NCBI GenBank assembly: GCA_004352715.1
Contig: SCFE01000072.1
Span: 1,048,878 to 1,112,877, forward strand
Direction of reading: 5' to 3'
Length of the DNA: 64,000 nt
From: Hofstenia miamia
Lineage: Eukaryota; Xenacoelomorpha; Acoela
Part shown: piece after piece, positions 21,701 to 33,514 of the stretch
Layout: every line of letters starts with the position of its first letter
Position numbering within the stretch: position 1 is the stretch's first letter
The notes under the pieces: model-generated
Databases searched by the model: none
What the model was told of the DNA's origin: nothing
The model's input: only the letters and a program-made list of their open reading frames with translations
Position numbers and translations under genes: made by a program

Positions 21701-24700
21701 ATCTCTAGAAATCTTCCGTGGTATAATTAAGTGTAAAGTTCGGAAACAACGCCAAAACAAGGTTTTAGGGAAATTAAAATATTGCATCATGTAGTGACCA
21801 CTTAGTGAATTCTCCAGTTTGAAAATTCAAAAATGTAGTTTTTATCATAAAAAATCTTACCGAAGTTCAGCTGAACCAATCAGTATTCCTCCAACAACCG
21901 CAAATTAAGAAATTAAAATGACTATTACTACTCCTGACCAATCAGATAACACACTTCGATCCAAATCCCAACAACAATAAAACGAAATGAGCAAACATAA
22001 TAAACTACATGCACAAGTGAAGAAAATCACCACTGACAAGAAAAAACTATGACCACAGTGAACGCCTCATCCCACAAATTGATGACTGCAACCAACATAA
22101 TGACAGGCTGATAGCAGATGTCATAGACGAAATCTCCAAAAACTCACAGCTGAATAAACAAATCATATCGTTGCAAATCTCTCAAAAACCCCTTTGTACA
22201 AACAACGTTCCAATTCGCACTTAGGACCCAAATTCAGGGCATCAAGATAACGTTCAACCTGAGGCAACAAGCCCACTTACAATATCCTCACCTTGCCAAT
22301 CATCATTGTTGAGCTAAGTGTTTTACCATAAACTAAGGTAGCATTTCCGCGCTCACCAATAGTTCTCAGGAAAATTGATGATAGCACGCCAATCTTCGAA
22401 GAATAGATCTTTTCATATGACCAAAATCTTGGCACATAAAAAAGAGCTACACAAGAGCACGCGTAAGCACAGTTTTCATCTTTTCCAATAGGAAAAGTGT
22501 AATGCTACAGTCCAATGCCAGACATTGAAACCAAAAAATGAATATAACAAATGGATACAAAATGTCTATGAGCACTTCCACAGACCTAGAGTGCAATCAG
22601 TACAAAACGTTACTAAAGATACTACTGACAAACAACCTGATGACATTGAAGAGTACATCCTCCAAGTCGAACAGCTATATTGATTGAGCCTCATCTTGAA
22701 CAAATATTCCACACAAGACCTGTACACACATTTAACTTATGGAATGCCAGTAACAATAAGACACCAATTTGAACAAAAGTGTGAACTTGAAGACAACCTA
22801 AATATCTTCATCACAAAGAAAGCAATCAAATCGTAATTGCATATTGACAATAATAGGAAAATCTCAACACAAATTTAAGGCAATCAGCTCACTCAAGCTT
22901 GTTTGCCCACAGAAAATGCAAAACAAAAATTCATCATTCTACAAATGAAAACCAAACAGTTAAGGAAGAACCCGTCCTCATCACTAAAAAAAATTACAAT
23001 CGTGTTGACTGTAGATGCTGTGGCCAAAAGGTAATGCAAAGAACACGTGCACACGAACAATAAGAACACTGTGTGACGAAAAAATATTTTTTTCTTAGCA
23101 CGTTAAGTGCCACATGCGCCACCAGTGGCTCAGCTGGCGCACTCTGAGTACGGCAAATGAGCCACTGGTGACTCATTTCTAAATTTTATTTTTTATAAAA
23201 CACATATAATGGGTTCTTCTAATAAAATAACAAGGAAACTGCGCGGAAGTTTGCAAAATCGAGAATGGCGTTTAGTGTGTTAGTTAAGTAAATTTTTTAG
23301 GTGTTGCTGGTCAATTTGATATTGCTAAAAACAAATTTGATGTCATTTTCACAGAAGAAACAATACTTTAAGAAGTATCGTGACATTAAGTTTATGGCCA
23401 AAATAGATGATTGAATATACAAATCGGAAATTGTATTATAATTGAGATTCCAAAAATCCTCAAATGAATTTTATAATTGCATAAGGACATCTAATTTTAT
23501 TTGGATTTTATTGTCAACAGATGCTTTCTGTTCATCCAAAACCCACGAGGCCAAAATATAGTCTAAATTTTGGATCATTTTCTAATTGCTGTAATTGAGA
23601 TATTATCAAGACTCTTAGTTTCAGCAAACATTTCTTTAGTGATCAAATAACTAATAAATAGATTGTTTCATTGATCTGAACCTATAGAAGCTATATGAGG
23701 CAAAATTATACTTCCAAATCTGCAGATTTCAATATATCCTAGATAAACCATTCATACAAAAAGCCTCTTGAGTAGTTGGTGTAAATTTGCCTTTTGTATC
23801 AATAAACAACCAAAATTTTCAAATGAAACATTCAATTGACATTTCAGGAAATGAAATTTAGTAGATATAATCACTAACAATATCTCATTTCCTCAATTTA
23901 GCAAAGAAAATTCCAGTTTGTCTCATGCTAAGATTTAGCCTTGCAACTAATGAAATCTAATCCTTTTAAAAAGAATAATGAAAATCTTGAGAATTTGTGT
24001 TAAAAAATCCACTTTCAAATTGGCTCACTTGTTTATTGAAATTTTTTGTAGGTTAGACATGCGTACCTTAATATCAGGGACATTGAAGGTAAATGATGTA
24101 AGGTACAGATTCACACGATGAGTTGATAGCAGGATATATGAGAAAAACCATTCTTCAAAGACAAAAAACAGTCGCTATTGTGGTTTCTCAATTCATGCTA
24201 AACATGAAAAATAGAAAATGACAAAAATTGGCGATCCTCAGCTAGTCAGGACTAACATAGTATGGCAGCTGGAAAATATTAATTGGGTGTCAACATCCAA
24301 TACCAAAGACATTTAAAATGCTTCAGAATACTTCGTTTGCCTCAACTCTATACTTGTAATGGGTTGATTATCATGACAGTGAAACTGAATTTATGAGTTA
24401 TTGTTGGAAAATAGCAGAGGAGGTATAATTTCAAGGGTCCAATGCATGCATAGTCCCAGACATTCACTGAACAAAGTAATGATATGTAGGCTGTATAAAA
24501 CTTAGAATACAAATTACTCAAAAATATGGTTTTGCATGTAAATGAAATTCAAATTCTTGTCTCAAAATTGACTGAAATCAGTGAAAAAATTTAATCAATT
24601 AAATTTATTTCACACCGTGGAATCATATCTATTGACGAATATGCCTATACAGATGACAAAAGGATCTATGCAACATAATCTGTGACGGAAGAAGATTTAA

Positions 24701-26320
24701 ACAACTAGGAGCGCCAGCTCTACACCGTGCAGGAGTAAATACTCGTAATAACTAACCTCACCAAAAATACAATACCAATAACAACCAATTTAGAAATTAA
24801 AGCCACAGTCGATACAGGAGCATTAGTATGAACAACTGCATACACCTGCGTTAATCAAAACTCCCTCAATATTAAGGGAGTAATGCCGAAGTTAAACACC
24901 ATAGAATCAAATAAGTTCTACAGTGCTTTTCTCATTGCTGATATCGAAAATCATATCCTTATGAGGCAATAAGATTACATACACAAAAAAGAATTTAGCT
25001 AGCACTTTGTAACACTATGAACAAACACAACCTCATCTACTGACATCGTCATAGAAATCACTAGGCATGAATATCAAGAAAATAGTTTTGCGGGCGTCAA
25101 TATTGAAACTACGCAAACAATCAGTCACAACAGCTATATTTAATAAAAGTAACAACATTGTAATGATAACACCAGAAAATGTAACAATTTTCACAAGACC
25201 AATTACAACTGTAATCAGGACAGCAACTGATCCGTTCTTTCATTGGAATATACCATCACAAAGAAAGACGTGTAGCTGCTACCCACATTGATGAGATAGC
25301 CTATTCTGCCCGCTTTTTTGTCACTAAACCTCTGTAAGGTATATTGGCAGATTCCAAATCTGACATTGAAAAGACGGAAGGCCTTCATTACGTCTTATGC
25401 CTTACACTATATAAGTGGCTTTATATGGCGTTTGGGCTGTGTAATGCTCCAGCCACTTTCCAAAGTTACATGACTAAAATGCTCGAAAATGAAAACAATT
25501 AACGTGAATATCTGCTTACATAGATGGCATTTTAATTACATCAAAAACCTTAACACTCTTAAAAAGCTCAGGATTTTGAAAAAACATTTCATTGATTGTG
25601 AAGCTAGTTCTGTTGCCATCACTGCCTTCCTCAGCCAGATAATAACTGGAATTGAGTAATCAATATTATACCATAGTAGAAAATTAAAACAGTCATAAAT
25701 CAAACATGGGTCAACAAAAAGCGACCGTATGCCGTGATGGCTCCAATGTTGGAGTCACGAAATAAACCACAAGATATCCAGGTCTCTAAATACTCGGAAG
25801 ACGTACTGCTGAGTGCTTCTCGTGGATTCCGAATCTTATGATGTCATTTTTTAAAAATGATTTTAATTGATTAGTGACAAATTGAGGGTGAGGCAATTGT
25901 CTCAATTCTACAAGTTGCTGGATCCTTGCAGAGGTGCCTCCCAAAAGAAGGCAAACACGTAAATCCTGCATTAGATACCTGAAGGAGCTTAGTTTATGTT
26001 AGGTTGATCTTTTGCGAATATATCTCTAATAAAATCAGTGAATTTTTCTAAAATCAATAGGCGTAATATCATTTATAAATTTTAATATATATCTGAGTAC
26101 AAAAGAAAATTTATTAGTAGAAAAAATAGTTTTCATTAGTTTGTTGAACCTGTTTTGCAAAAAGTGCTAAAAATCGAATTCCAGCTCTAGTGAGGCTTAC
26201 AAAAAGTGCTCAAGGTGTTAAAAAGCATCTATAAATATTAATGTTTAGAGAAGAGGTTTATAATTCATATACATATACCTGATCCATTACTAGTCTTAAC
26301 AAAACGAGATGTTGACATTC

Positions 26321-26360
<40 letters not shown>

Positions 26361-29300
26361 CAAAAATATTTTGTTTATATCAAGAAACTTTTGCTAATAT
26401 AAATTTCTCTATGAATATTTGCATTGACAGTGTAACTGACAATCAACACAATAATTTCCCAAAAACTATATTTTCTATGCTTCGATTTCTGTGAAATACG
26501 GTCGTTTCTTTATCCGTTTAATATCATTATTTCTAGTCTCAATTGAACTTCCATTGATATTCACCAAAATAAAGGTACTGTTTGGCAGTTCTGCGTTTCT
26601 CTTGCCAGTAATATATTAGTTTCTCTGCTCTTAACAAAAATTTTCATAAAAAACATATTTACTTGGTGACTGATAGTAATCTTCGCAAATTTAATTTACG
26701 CCTGTCGGACTACTTAAACAAAGAATGACAGGCATTCAAAAACGTAATGCCAAAACAATCAAAAAGACGTAAGCACTGATTGCAATAACATTTGGTTTAT
26801 TACCAAATAGGCAATATTCTTAAAAGCATGTATTAGATATATTTGAAATTTAGGTAGTATTTGTTTTGCGAAAAATGATATCTTACGATTTTTCTTAAAA
26901 TAATTATAATTTTGTTCAATTGCTAAAATAACACCGAAATAGAATGTACCTGGCGTATGAAAACCTCCTTTTGTACATCACGCGGTGTCCCTCTAGATCG
27001 ATCAGAATAATCGAGTCCACATTCGCCCCAAGCAACAACACGTGAATTTTGCATTGCTTGGATAATTTTTCTTTCCCAAGCGTCATTATAGAGACGAGCA
27101 CTGTGGGGATGACACCCAATTGCCAAGACAATATCGATATTGCTTTCGCTTAACAATTTTGAATACAAAGGATTACGTCCATGGAATGTATGAGGTTCGC
27201 AGAAAACAGCAACACAACCTGCAAATGACATCATATGTATATGTTAAGAATAAAATGAAATTGGATACTTCAATTTCGCTTAGATAGTAACATGGCGACA
27301 AATTCGAATATACTCTGATTATGAAGAGCATGTGACAAAAATATAATTATAAGATTAAAACTGTGCTACGTTGTCATTAGTTATCTTAACTCAACTCAAA
27401 CTAGACTTGTAACCTTATACATTTGATTGGGATAAACAAGTGAAAACTGCATCTCAAATAACTAAATTTAACGAAATAAAATATCCGATTGTCTACAAGG
27501 CAATGTGGTTAAATTAAGTATAGGGACGCGGGGTAAGATTTACGAGTGTTTAAAATATTTATTTATATTCTCCAGGAAGGTATGAATGATTCATTTTTAT
27601 AGCATCAATTTCTAACTATATCTAAACTTTTATTGCGATTGGGTGTGTCACTTTTGACTCGACTGTTATTCGACAATTGGGGTAAAATTTACGGCATTTC
27701 GGGGAAATTTAAAAACAAAAAAGTGATCTAGAATTAGTTTTTGTGGATATTTTTAATCGATTTCATATCACAGTGAACCAGAAATATATTTAGAAATTCA
27801 TAAGTGAAAATAACTTCATAAATAAAATATATAAATCAACAATGCGAAAATTTTAAGAAAAACGTTTCTTCTATACCAGACGTTGTTTTGTACAATATTG
27901 TAAACTAAAAAAGTGTCTTAATAAAAATATTAGAACTATTATATCTCACAAACAAATCAAACTCAAATTGTTTGTCAATTTTTTGTCAACATCTCAAAAT
28001 ATTATGATTGTCCGATTTCTAACGTCCACCTTTTTCATGTGGGCCAAAAGCTAGGTCGCACTGTCTAATGAATAGTAACGTCTTTTGGAAAATATTGTCG
28101 ATTCTAATGTTTCCAGATACAACGTGTAATTTCAAAGATTCATTCACATTTCATCATCCAAAAAAACAACATGTAGCTCTCGAAATATATAAGTTTCGTT
28201 TTATACACTGTTGCAAGCCAAGTAAGATTCTGTTTGCTTGAGCAGAAGTGAAAAAATCGTTTTACACAAAATTCACTCAATCAATATTTATGAAAACCGA
28301 ATTGATCTTTCTACTAAAATTTTTGATTTGTAACATGGCATTTCATAATGGAATTTTACAGAAGTCTTCCCAAAATGAAAGTGTTTCAAGTGTTTTATAA
28401 CGCTTGAAATTTATTTCTAAATATAGTTGGAGCTAAATAGATATCAATAATCACTACAAAACTTATTTCATAGATACCTGGTAGGATTATTTATACAGTA
28501 TGGATAATGATGGTGCATCATTTTGATGATGTGGTTCGAGGTTATTTAAAGTAGGGCTTTGGACTTCCTCATTTTTAAAACATTTAAAAACTGAATAAAT
28601 TTTTTCTTCTAACGTATTCATATCATGATACTCATTTTATCCTGCAAAAGTACAAGGAAAAACATTGCATTTTACTGGTAATATTTTCCTAAAATCTATT
28701 TCCCTGCTATAACATATGATTAAACAACGTACATAAAACAATAAAATAAACCATCAAAATCAATTAATGTCTTCACCAAACATTATGTAATTCTAGAATC
28801 TTATCATTGCGAACATGACGCCAGCAACTTTTTTGAGATTGACTCCCACAAAAATTATTCTGAAATCTTGAAATAAAACATGTTGCATCCAAGCGTTTCA
28901 AGAAATTACGATTCCTGTGTATTAGAAAGGATATTTGTATTCAATCGGTTCTTAGAAATTGGTTGCTGTTTTTGTCACAAATTGCATATTTCTAAGAAAT
29001 ACGCACAATCATAAACCAGTTGCGACTTGTACATGGTTTAACATGGTGGCAGAAACAATTAATGCTGTGCTATTGCAAAAGTCTAGCAATTAAGACATAG
29101 GAAGTCCAAGACCATATTTCAAGAATAAAAAATTGTAATAACGAGTTAAAAGAATACTTTATACTACTAAATTGTTCGCCCCAAAAGAATGGAGAGGCTT
29201 CATCTATTAAATTTGAATGAGGATGGCTTTCAATTGTAATGGGAAAAAATGAATTTTGATATTTAAAGATAAACAAAATATACAGAAAGCGAAGTTTATA

Positions 29301-32300
29301 AAATTGCATGAACTGAGAAATCAAATATCCATGAAATGATATGTATTTGAAGGTAGATATGAAGTACAAAATTTCGTTCAACTTATAGCAAACCTTGTAT
29401 ACCTGAACAGGCAATAGAAAACGTACAATAAATTAAATTTTGTGTATTAATGTAAAAAATTCAAAATTTCTCATTAAATTCAATGTGTGAAAACTAGGAA
29501 CTGCGTAAAAATATATAACATATAATTAAAACATGAACAACTCTACAAAAATTTGCCCACAAGTTATAATAAATTCAATATATTACTGTTCTGAAAATTG
29601 GGGTTGACAAAATGTCCAAAAGAAATTGGTAAATAAAGTTTAAATTCTTAATGCTCAAAATAAGTCATGTAAAGAAAACCCACTACTAAGAAAAGGATAG
29701 AAAAATTATTCATAAATCTTAGCACAAAACAACTATTGTGACCCAAAAAACTAGGCATTGGAAATTATGCGTTCAAAATATGTGAATATCGAATTCATAT
29801 TTTTCACATACATTAAATTTGTTGATTGGAAAAAAAAGTTTAAAGATAGCAAAACATTGCAAGATACTGTCATGCATTGCTGTGCAACTTTTGAAATGCG
29901 ACATCAAAGTCTATCTAACCATGACTTGCATAAAAACAAATTCGAATAGTTCAGAACAATTACTTAGCGTGCCTATAAAGTAATGACCCTTGATGTGTGG
30001 AAGTGTTTGTGGAATGCTGTTCGGCGAAAATGACACAGATTGAAAGTTGTTTATTCATTTGATTACGTAATTAATTGGCACATATATAAACGCAGCAACA
30101 TTATAACTTGTAACCTTCTTAGATTGCACAAATCGAATATAAATCGAAATATGGTAATTTTTGTGTTTTTGTGGAAAGCAAGAACGGATCAACAGCGATC
30201 ACCATTCATCGCAAATTACAAAAATATTGTCTGACAATGCTTCTAGGACTCGACAGTTAAAAATCGAAATATGGTAATTTTTGTGTTTTTGTGGAAAGCA
30301 AGAACGGATCAACAGCGATCACCATTCATCGCAAATTACAAAAATATTGTCTGACAATGCTTCTAGGACTCGACAGTTAAAAGATGGTAACGAAAATTCA
30401 GCAGTGGCACCGTAAGTCCTTTTGTGCCAATCCTCGCAATGGCTGCAAATCTACGTTGCTCTACCCAATTCTTAGCAGAAGATCTGGATGTCAGTAAAGA
30501 CCCTATTTTACAGGATCTAAGAGAGGAACTGTATGCCGAANATTAAATTTGTTGATTGGAAAAAAAAGTTTAAAGATAGCAAAACATTGCAAGATACTGT
30601 CATGCATTGCTGTGCAACTTTTGAAATGCGACATCAAAGTCTATCTAACCATGACTTGCATAAAAACAAATTCGAATAGTTCAGAACAATTACTTAGCGT
30701 GCCTATAAAGTAATGACCCTTGATGTGTGGAAGTGTTTGTGGAATGCTGTTCGCGCGAAAATGACACAGATTGAAAGTTGTTTATTCATTTGATTACGTA
30801 ATTAATCGGCACATATATAAACGCAGCAACATTATAACTTGTAACCTTCTTAGATTGCACAAATCGAATATAAATCGAAATATGGTAATTTTTGTGTTTT
30901 TGTGGAAAGCAAGAACGGATCAACAGCGATCACCATTCATCGCAAATTACAAAAATATTGTCTGACAATGCTTCTAGGACTCGACAGTTAAAAGATGGTA
31001 ACGAAAATTCAGCAGTGGCACCGTAAGTCCTTTTGTGCCAATCCTCGCAATGGCTGCAAATCTACGTTGCTCTACCCAATCATTAGCAGAAGATCTGGAT
31101 GTCAGTAAAGACACTATTTTACAGATTCTAAGAGAGGAACTGTATGCGGAAGCCCTGTAGTATCTGGCTGCCGTTGAAAACAAGCAGCAGAGAATTCACT
31201 GTGCAAACGACATTCTCAACAGACTGCGTGATCTGGGTAATAACGCAGTTCATCAGTATGCAGTACAGGATGAATCTTCGTTTTATTTTTATCGTTATTT
31301 GCCCAAACAAGAAAACAAGGTCTGGGTGGGTGGTAGCGATCATTGGTGAACCCTGCATTAAAAAATCCATCCATCTTGCTGACTTGTCTTACCAGCATGA
31401 CAATAACCAGTCAGACGCATCCGCAGAAACCAATCGCAAAAACAGTTGACACTTCGCTTATCTGAAGTGCCAGTTAAAGAAGTCAATTTTTGACAACTCA
31501 GAGGAATTGAAAAGTGCGGCGTTGAAGGCTTTTCTATCTATCCCGGGCGATAGATTTCTGCAAGAAATAGAAAAACTGAAATGGCATTTAAATGACGCGA
31601 TTATAAACGGTGGTAACTATATTGTTTAAATAAAAATGTATTATGTACTTGTTATTTTTTTTAAATTTTACTGGACTAGGGCCATTACTTTACAGACATA
31701 CCATGTATATAGAACTGATTAACAGCTTGCAAAGCTGATATTCAAATCATATACAATATCGATTTCGCTTTATCATCTATTGCTAAAAGGCTAACTAAAG
31801 ATTAAAATTATGGCTGAGAAACAAGTGCAATAAAGAGTAAATACAAGCATATTGTCGAATACTACATAAAATTTAGACAAATAATTGAATACTGAATAAG
31901 TAAACGTATATTACCTTGATATGAGGAAGGATAATGTGCTTCTTCTATAAATTTTGAATATGTGTCTTTATAATTGAGTTTTTTGAATAGAAAATCGATG
32001 TGACAATGACTATCAACAAATCCAACGTTTGTATATTCGATTCCGTATCTTTTCTTACACTGTTTTAAATAGAATTCAACTTTGGACTTATCTTTAGGAG
32101 ACATTACGCCTTCACTATCCAAAATAAAAGATTTTTCTGTTTTTTCCAAACATTCAGATTCAGCACTAATATCATAAAGTGAAGAAGTGTCTTTTAAAAT
32201 AATACTGCTATCGTTTTGACTTGAATCATTAAATGAAATTCGTTGAATTTTGTTTGGAATAGGAGTTTCATCTTTTGTAATTAAAGATTTTCTATAGTCG

Positions 32301-33514
32301 CAATCTTTTCTTTTATTGCTAAGAGCTTCTAATTGATTAGTAAATTGTGAAGTAACAACCTTATTTTGCCCACTTAAAGAGAACTGAACTGGTTCAGGCT
32401 GCACACGTTTCGGCGTTGAAGTAAACTCTGGTGTACTGAAAGACATAGGAGGATTACTCAAATTATTCACATTAGGGAATACAGATTGAGCAGCGTGATA
32501 TGTATTAAATTGAGGAACACTCGAACGCTGAACATCCATTTCAGGCATTTTTGTTGATGGCGTATAAAATTCAGTTATATTTGCCTGTGGAGTGTAAAAA
32601 TTACTCGATGATGTCGAATTATTGAAATGCGCAGATGCTGTTAATGAGTTGTATTCAGAGTATTGTACAGAAGTTATACTTGAATCAGAGAAAATTTGAA
32701 TCTGTGATTCAGAATCATCGATTTCGCCAGGTTCTTTTGTAGTAAATGAACGACTTCTATTCCTATCAAAAGTATCATTCGGGGAAGAATTTGATCTCAG
32801 CTTTGAATGTTTGTCTAAAGATACATCGTCACACTTATATATTTTTGGTAGGTATTTCGGACTGTATCGACATGAAGACTCTGATGATGAAGATCTTGAA
32901 TATTTATATGAACTACGCCTGTAACTGGAACCTGATTTAATAGTTGGCGAAAACTCCCTATCACGGGAAGATTTGTGTTTCTTGATTTTAGATTTGCTAG
33001 ACTTTAAATTGTTGTAATTGTAATGATCTCGATAACGTTCCTTAGATTTATATTTTGGAGATGAATCACGTTCACGTGATTCACGTAATTTACTACTTTT
33101 AGAATATGACTCATAAAATGAATCTTTGTAAGAATATTTGGATTTCTTCTTATGAGAATCATATGACCAACTGCGACTACGACTACGTGTGCGTCTGCGA
33201 GAGCGATAGCTACTCAAATTGTAATTGTAATTGGAATCATCCGAAGAACTAGAAACTCTTTTCCTCCGCTTACTACGTCTATCTTTATAATGAGGAGAAG
33301 GAAGTTTTGGGCCAATGATTGGAGCAACTTTCTCACGTATTGATAATAGAGAACGCTTCTTGTTAGAATTTTTTTTAACTTTGTTATTTTTAACTATTAT
33401 TGGCCATTCAGTAATACCCTCTCTCCCAGATGAGACTTCATTCTCAGATTCAGATTTTTTCTTTTTCATTGATGCCAAAGCCTTTAAGCGAAATTCGCTT
33501 TCAAGTTTGTGCAT
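18550..33514 (-). CDS. TATDN2: TATDN2: TatD-family metal-dependent nuclease, four exons
   Basis: Coding exons are 33514-31915, 27218-26950, 19860-19655 and 18778-18550, all with GT/AG borders and matching phases (1, 0, 2), giving 767 residues, close to vertebrate TATDN2. The C-terminal 270 or so residues form the TIM-barrel hydrolase. All expected metal ligands are visible: FVDSHCHID (His503, His505), GECGLDYS (Glu599), CLHSRESD (His637), HRHCF (His662) and LLLETDAPYF (Asp714). GCHPHSA is also conserved. The first half is Ser/Arg/Lys-rich, as in TATDN2 but not TATDN1/3. The family cleaves DNA or RNA with divalent metal; a nuclear role in nucleic-acid processing is inferred. Introns of 4.7, 7.1 and 0.9 kb hold transposon relics. 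Confidence 0.93.
18779..19654 (-). other. TATDN2 intron 3
   Basis: A GTATAC donor and TTTAG acceptor bound an 876-bp intron. It holds an imperfect inverted repeat at 19106-19171 (ATGGTAACAAT arms) and nothing else recognised. Confidence 0.85.
19655..19860 (-). CDS. TATDN2: TATDN2 exon 3
   Basis: The acceptor TTTTTAG ends at 19861 and the donor is TATAG|GTATAC. It encodes VKCAVQLNKPLCLHSRESDR, with the metal-binding His, and then HRHCFTES. The exon is 206 bp, entering in phase 0 and leaving in phase 2. Confidence 0.92.
20285..20610 (+). pseudogene. mariner-like transposase C-terminal fragment
   Basis: Pieces in different frames line up with the catalytic C-terminal half of mariner-type transposases: CFRQDEAQPHHANQARHFLD, then QHFPGKWIDRRG, SPGLTPLEFFVWGNLK and CKEITPEIFQNAQDLFV. 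The first catalytic Asp of this part (QDE) remains. The 'SPDLTPLD' aspartate that normally completes the triad is Gly here, and there are frameshifts and a stop, so it is dead. No terminal repeats were located. Confidence 0.7.
21000..21120 (+). pseudogene. possible transposase N-terminal HTH fragment
   Basis: ATG at 21000 opens a short frame MDVESTIKEHIVKLRKRKFT then YREIPDYLGV, which resembles the first helix-turn-helix of Tc1/mariner-type transposases. It ends quickly in a stop. It lies in the same orientation as the mariner relic just upstream but in the wrong order to be one element. Confidence 0.3.
21918..25690 (+). mobile_element. decayed Ty3/gypsy LTR retrotransposon body
   Basis: In order: a gag-like frame (about 22540-22840) with EYILQVEQLY and NKYSTQDLYTHLTYGMP; a zinc knuckle near 23003-23060 that reads CRCC-GQK then, after a one-base shift, GNAKNTC, with Asn replacing His; a protease-like ATVDTGAL near 24800; RT pieces LNLCKVYWQIP (about 25325) and AFGLCNAPATFQSYMTKML (about 25430); YIDGILITSK (about 25525, Gly for the second Asp); and an RNase H-like start (about 25600). 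Stops and frameshifts are everywhere. LTRs were not found by eye. It lies antisense in a TATDN2 intron. Confidence 0.65.
23098..24660. mobile_element. probable insertion between gypsy gag and protease, hairpin end
   Basis: Gag and protease of the gypsy relic are about 1.7 kb apart, more than expected. The left part (23098-23175) has a strong inverted repeat: CACCAGTGGCTC and GAGCCACTGGTG around a short loop, next to CACGTTAAGTGCCAC, which recalls piggyBac-type ends. The interior has no frame I recognise, and the right end is only a guess from where gypsy sequence resumes. Confidence 0.35.
26322..26359 (+). repeat. (TA)n microsatellite in TATDN2 intron 2
   Basis: Perfect TA array. Confidence 0.95.
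26950..27218 (-). CDS. TATDN2: TATDN2 exon 2
   Basis: The acceptor CATTTGCAG ends at 27219 and the donor is CGCCAG|GTACAT. Ninety residues begin at the split Gly codon: GCVAVFCEP, IGCHPHSARLY and VVAWGECGLDYS. This exon provides the barrel strands carrying the catalytic Glu. Confidence 0.93.
30141..30380 (+). repeat. 120-bp tandem duplication inside first mariner contig
   Basis: The segments 30141-30260 and 30261-30380 are essentially identical. The second assembled copy of the locus (about 30870-30990) has the unit once. It could be an allele or an assembly error. Confidence 0.8.
30541..30541. other. single-N assembly joint with duplicated flanks
   Basis: Sequence from 30542 restarts at the equivalent of 29812. 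The two copies differ at a few bases, as expected of two haplotypes joined in series. Confidence 0.85.
30892..31629 (+). pseudogene. mariner-like transposase, degraded
   Basis: Frames in pieces show an HTH part (SLAEDLDVSKDTILQILREE, about 31073-31135), the first catalytic Asp region QDESSFYFYRYLPKQENKVW (about 31267-31325), and a C-terminal end LKWHLNDAIINGGNYIV with TAA at about 31627. The region that should contain the second and third catalytic Asp is missing or shifted, so it cannot code for an active enzyme. It lies antisense within TATDN2 intron 1. Confidence 0.65.
31915..33514 (-). CDS. TATDN2: TATDN2 exon 1 (SR-like half and first metal motif)
   Basis: It encodes residues 1-533. The N-terminus is MHKLESEFRLKALASMKKKK. 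Residues about 75-225 are Arg/Ser/Tyr/Lys-rich (for example RSRRRTRSRSRSWSYDSHKK), followed by a Ser/Thr-rich, probably unstructured part, and then the start of the hydrolase with SHCHID. The donor is ATCAAG|GTAATA. The ATG is preceded at once by TATTTTAG: the TAG is an in-frame stop if unspliced, but it also looks like an acceptor, so a 5' non-coding or short coding exon upstream is possible. The frame stays open to 31862 past the donor, which is intron read-through. Confidence 0.9.

Larger units (their letters stand above)
19861..26949 (-). other. TATDN2 intron 2 (7.1 kb)
   Basis: The intron hosts a mariner-type relic at 20285-20610, a transposon-like segment at 21000-21120 and a Ty3/gypsy relic at 21918-25690, all reading on the + strand, against the gene. 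(TA)n lies at 26322-26359. The stretch 25700-26940 is otherwise empty to my eye. Confidence 0.8.
29961..31707 (+). mobile_element. mariner-family element with TIRs (assembly-expanded)
   Basis: Terminal repeats at 29961-29991 and 31677-31707 match in inverted orientation over 31 bases with about nine differences, sharing the core TAAAGTAATG and bounded by TA. The left end occurs again at 30691-30721 because 29812-30540 and 30542 onward are the same locus assembled twice. The true element is therefore about 1.0 kb (30691-31707), shorter than a complete mariner. Confidence 0.75.
27219..31914 (-). other. TATDN2 intron 1 (as assembled 4.7 kb)
   Basis: It carries a mariner element on the opposite strand. 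The intron is inflated by an assembly duplication around the N at 30541. The stretch 27240-29750 has nothing I recognise, apart from two similar GGGGTAARATTTACG words at about 27528 and 27679. Confidence 0.8.

Noticed and set aside
26916-27131. Second minus-strand frame overlapping TATDN2 exon 2
   Set aside because: No domain; the other frame carries the TatD motifs and matching splice phases.
31862-31914. Extension of TATDN2 exon 1 to residue 550
   Set aside because: Reads past a good donor into intron; the next exon joins in phase at 31915.
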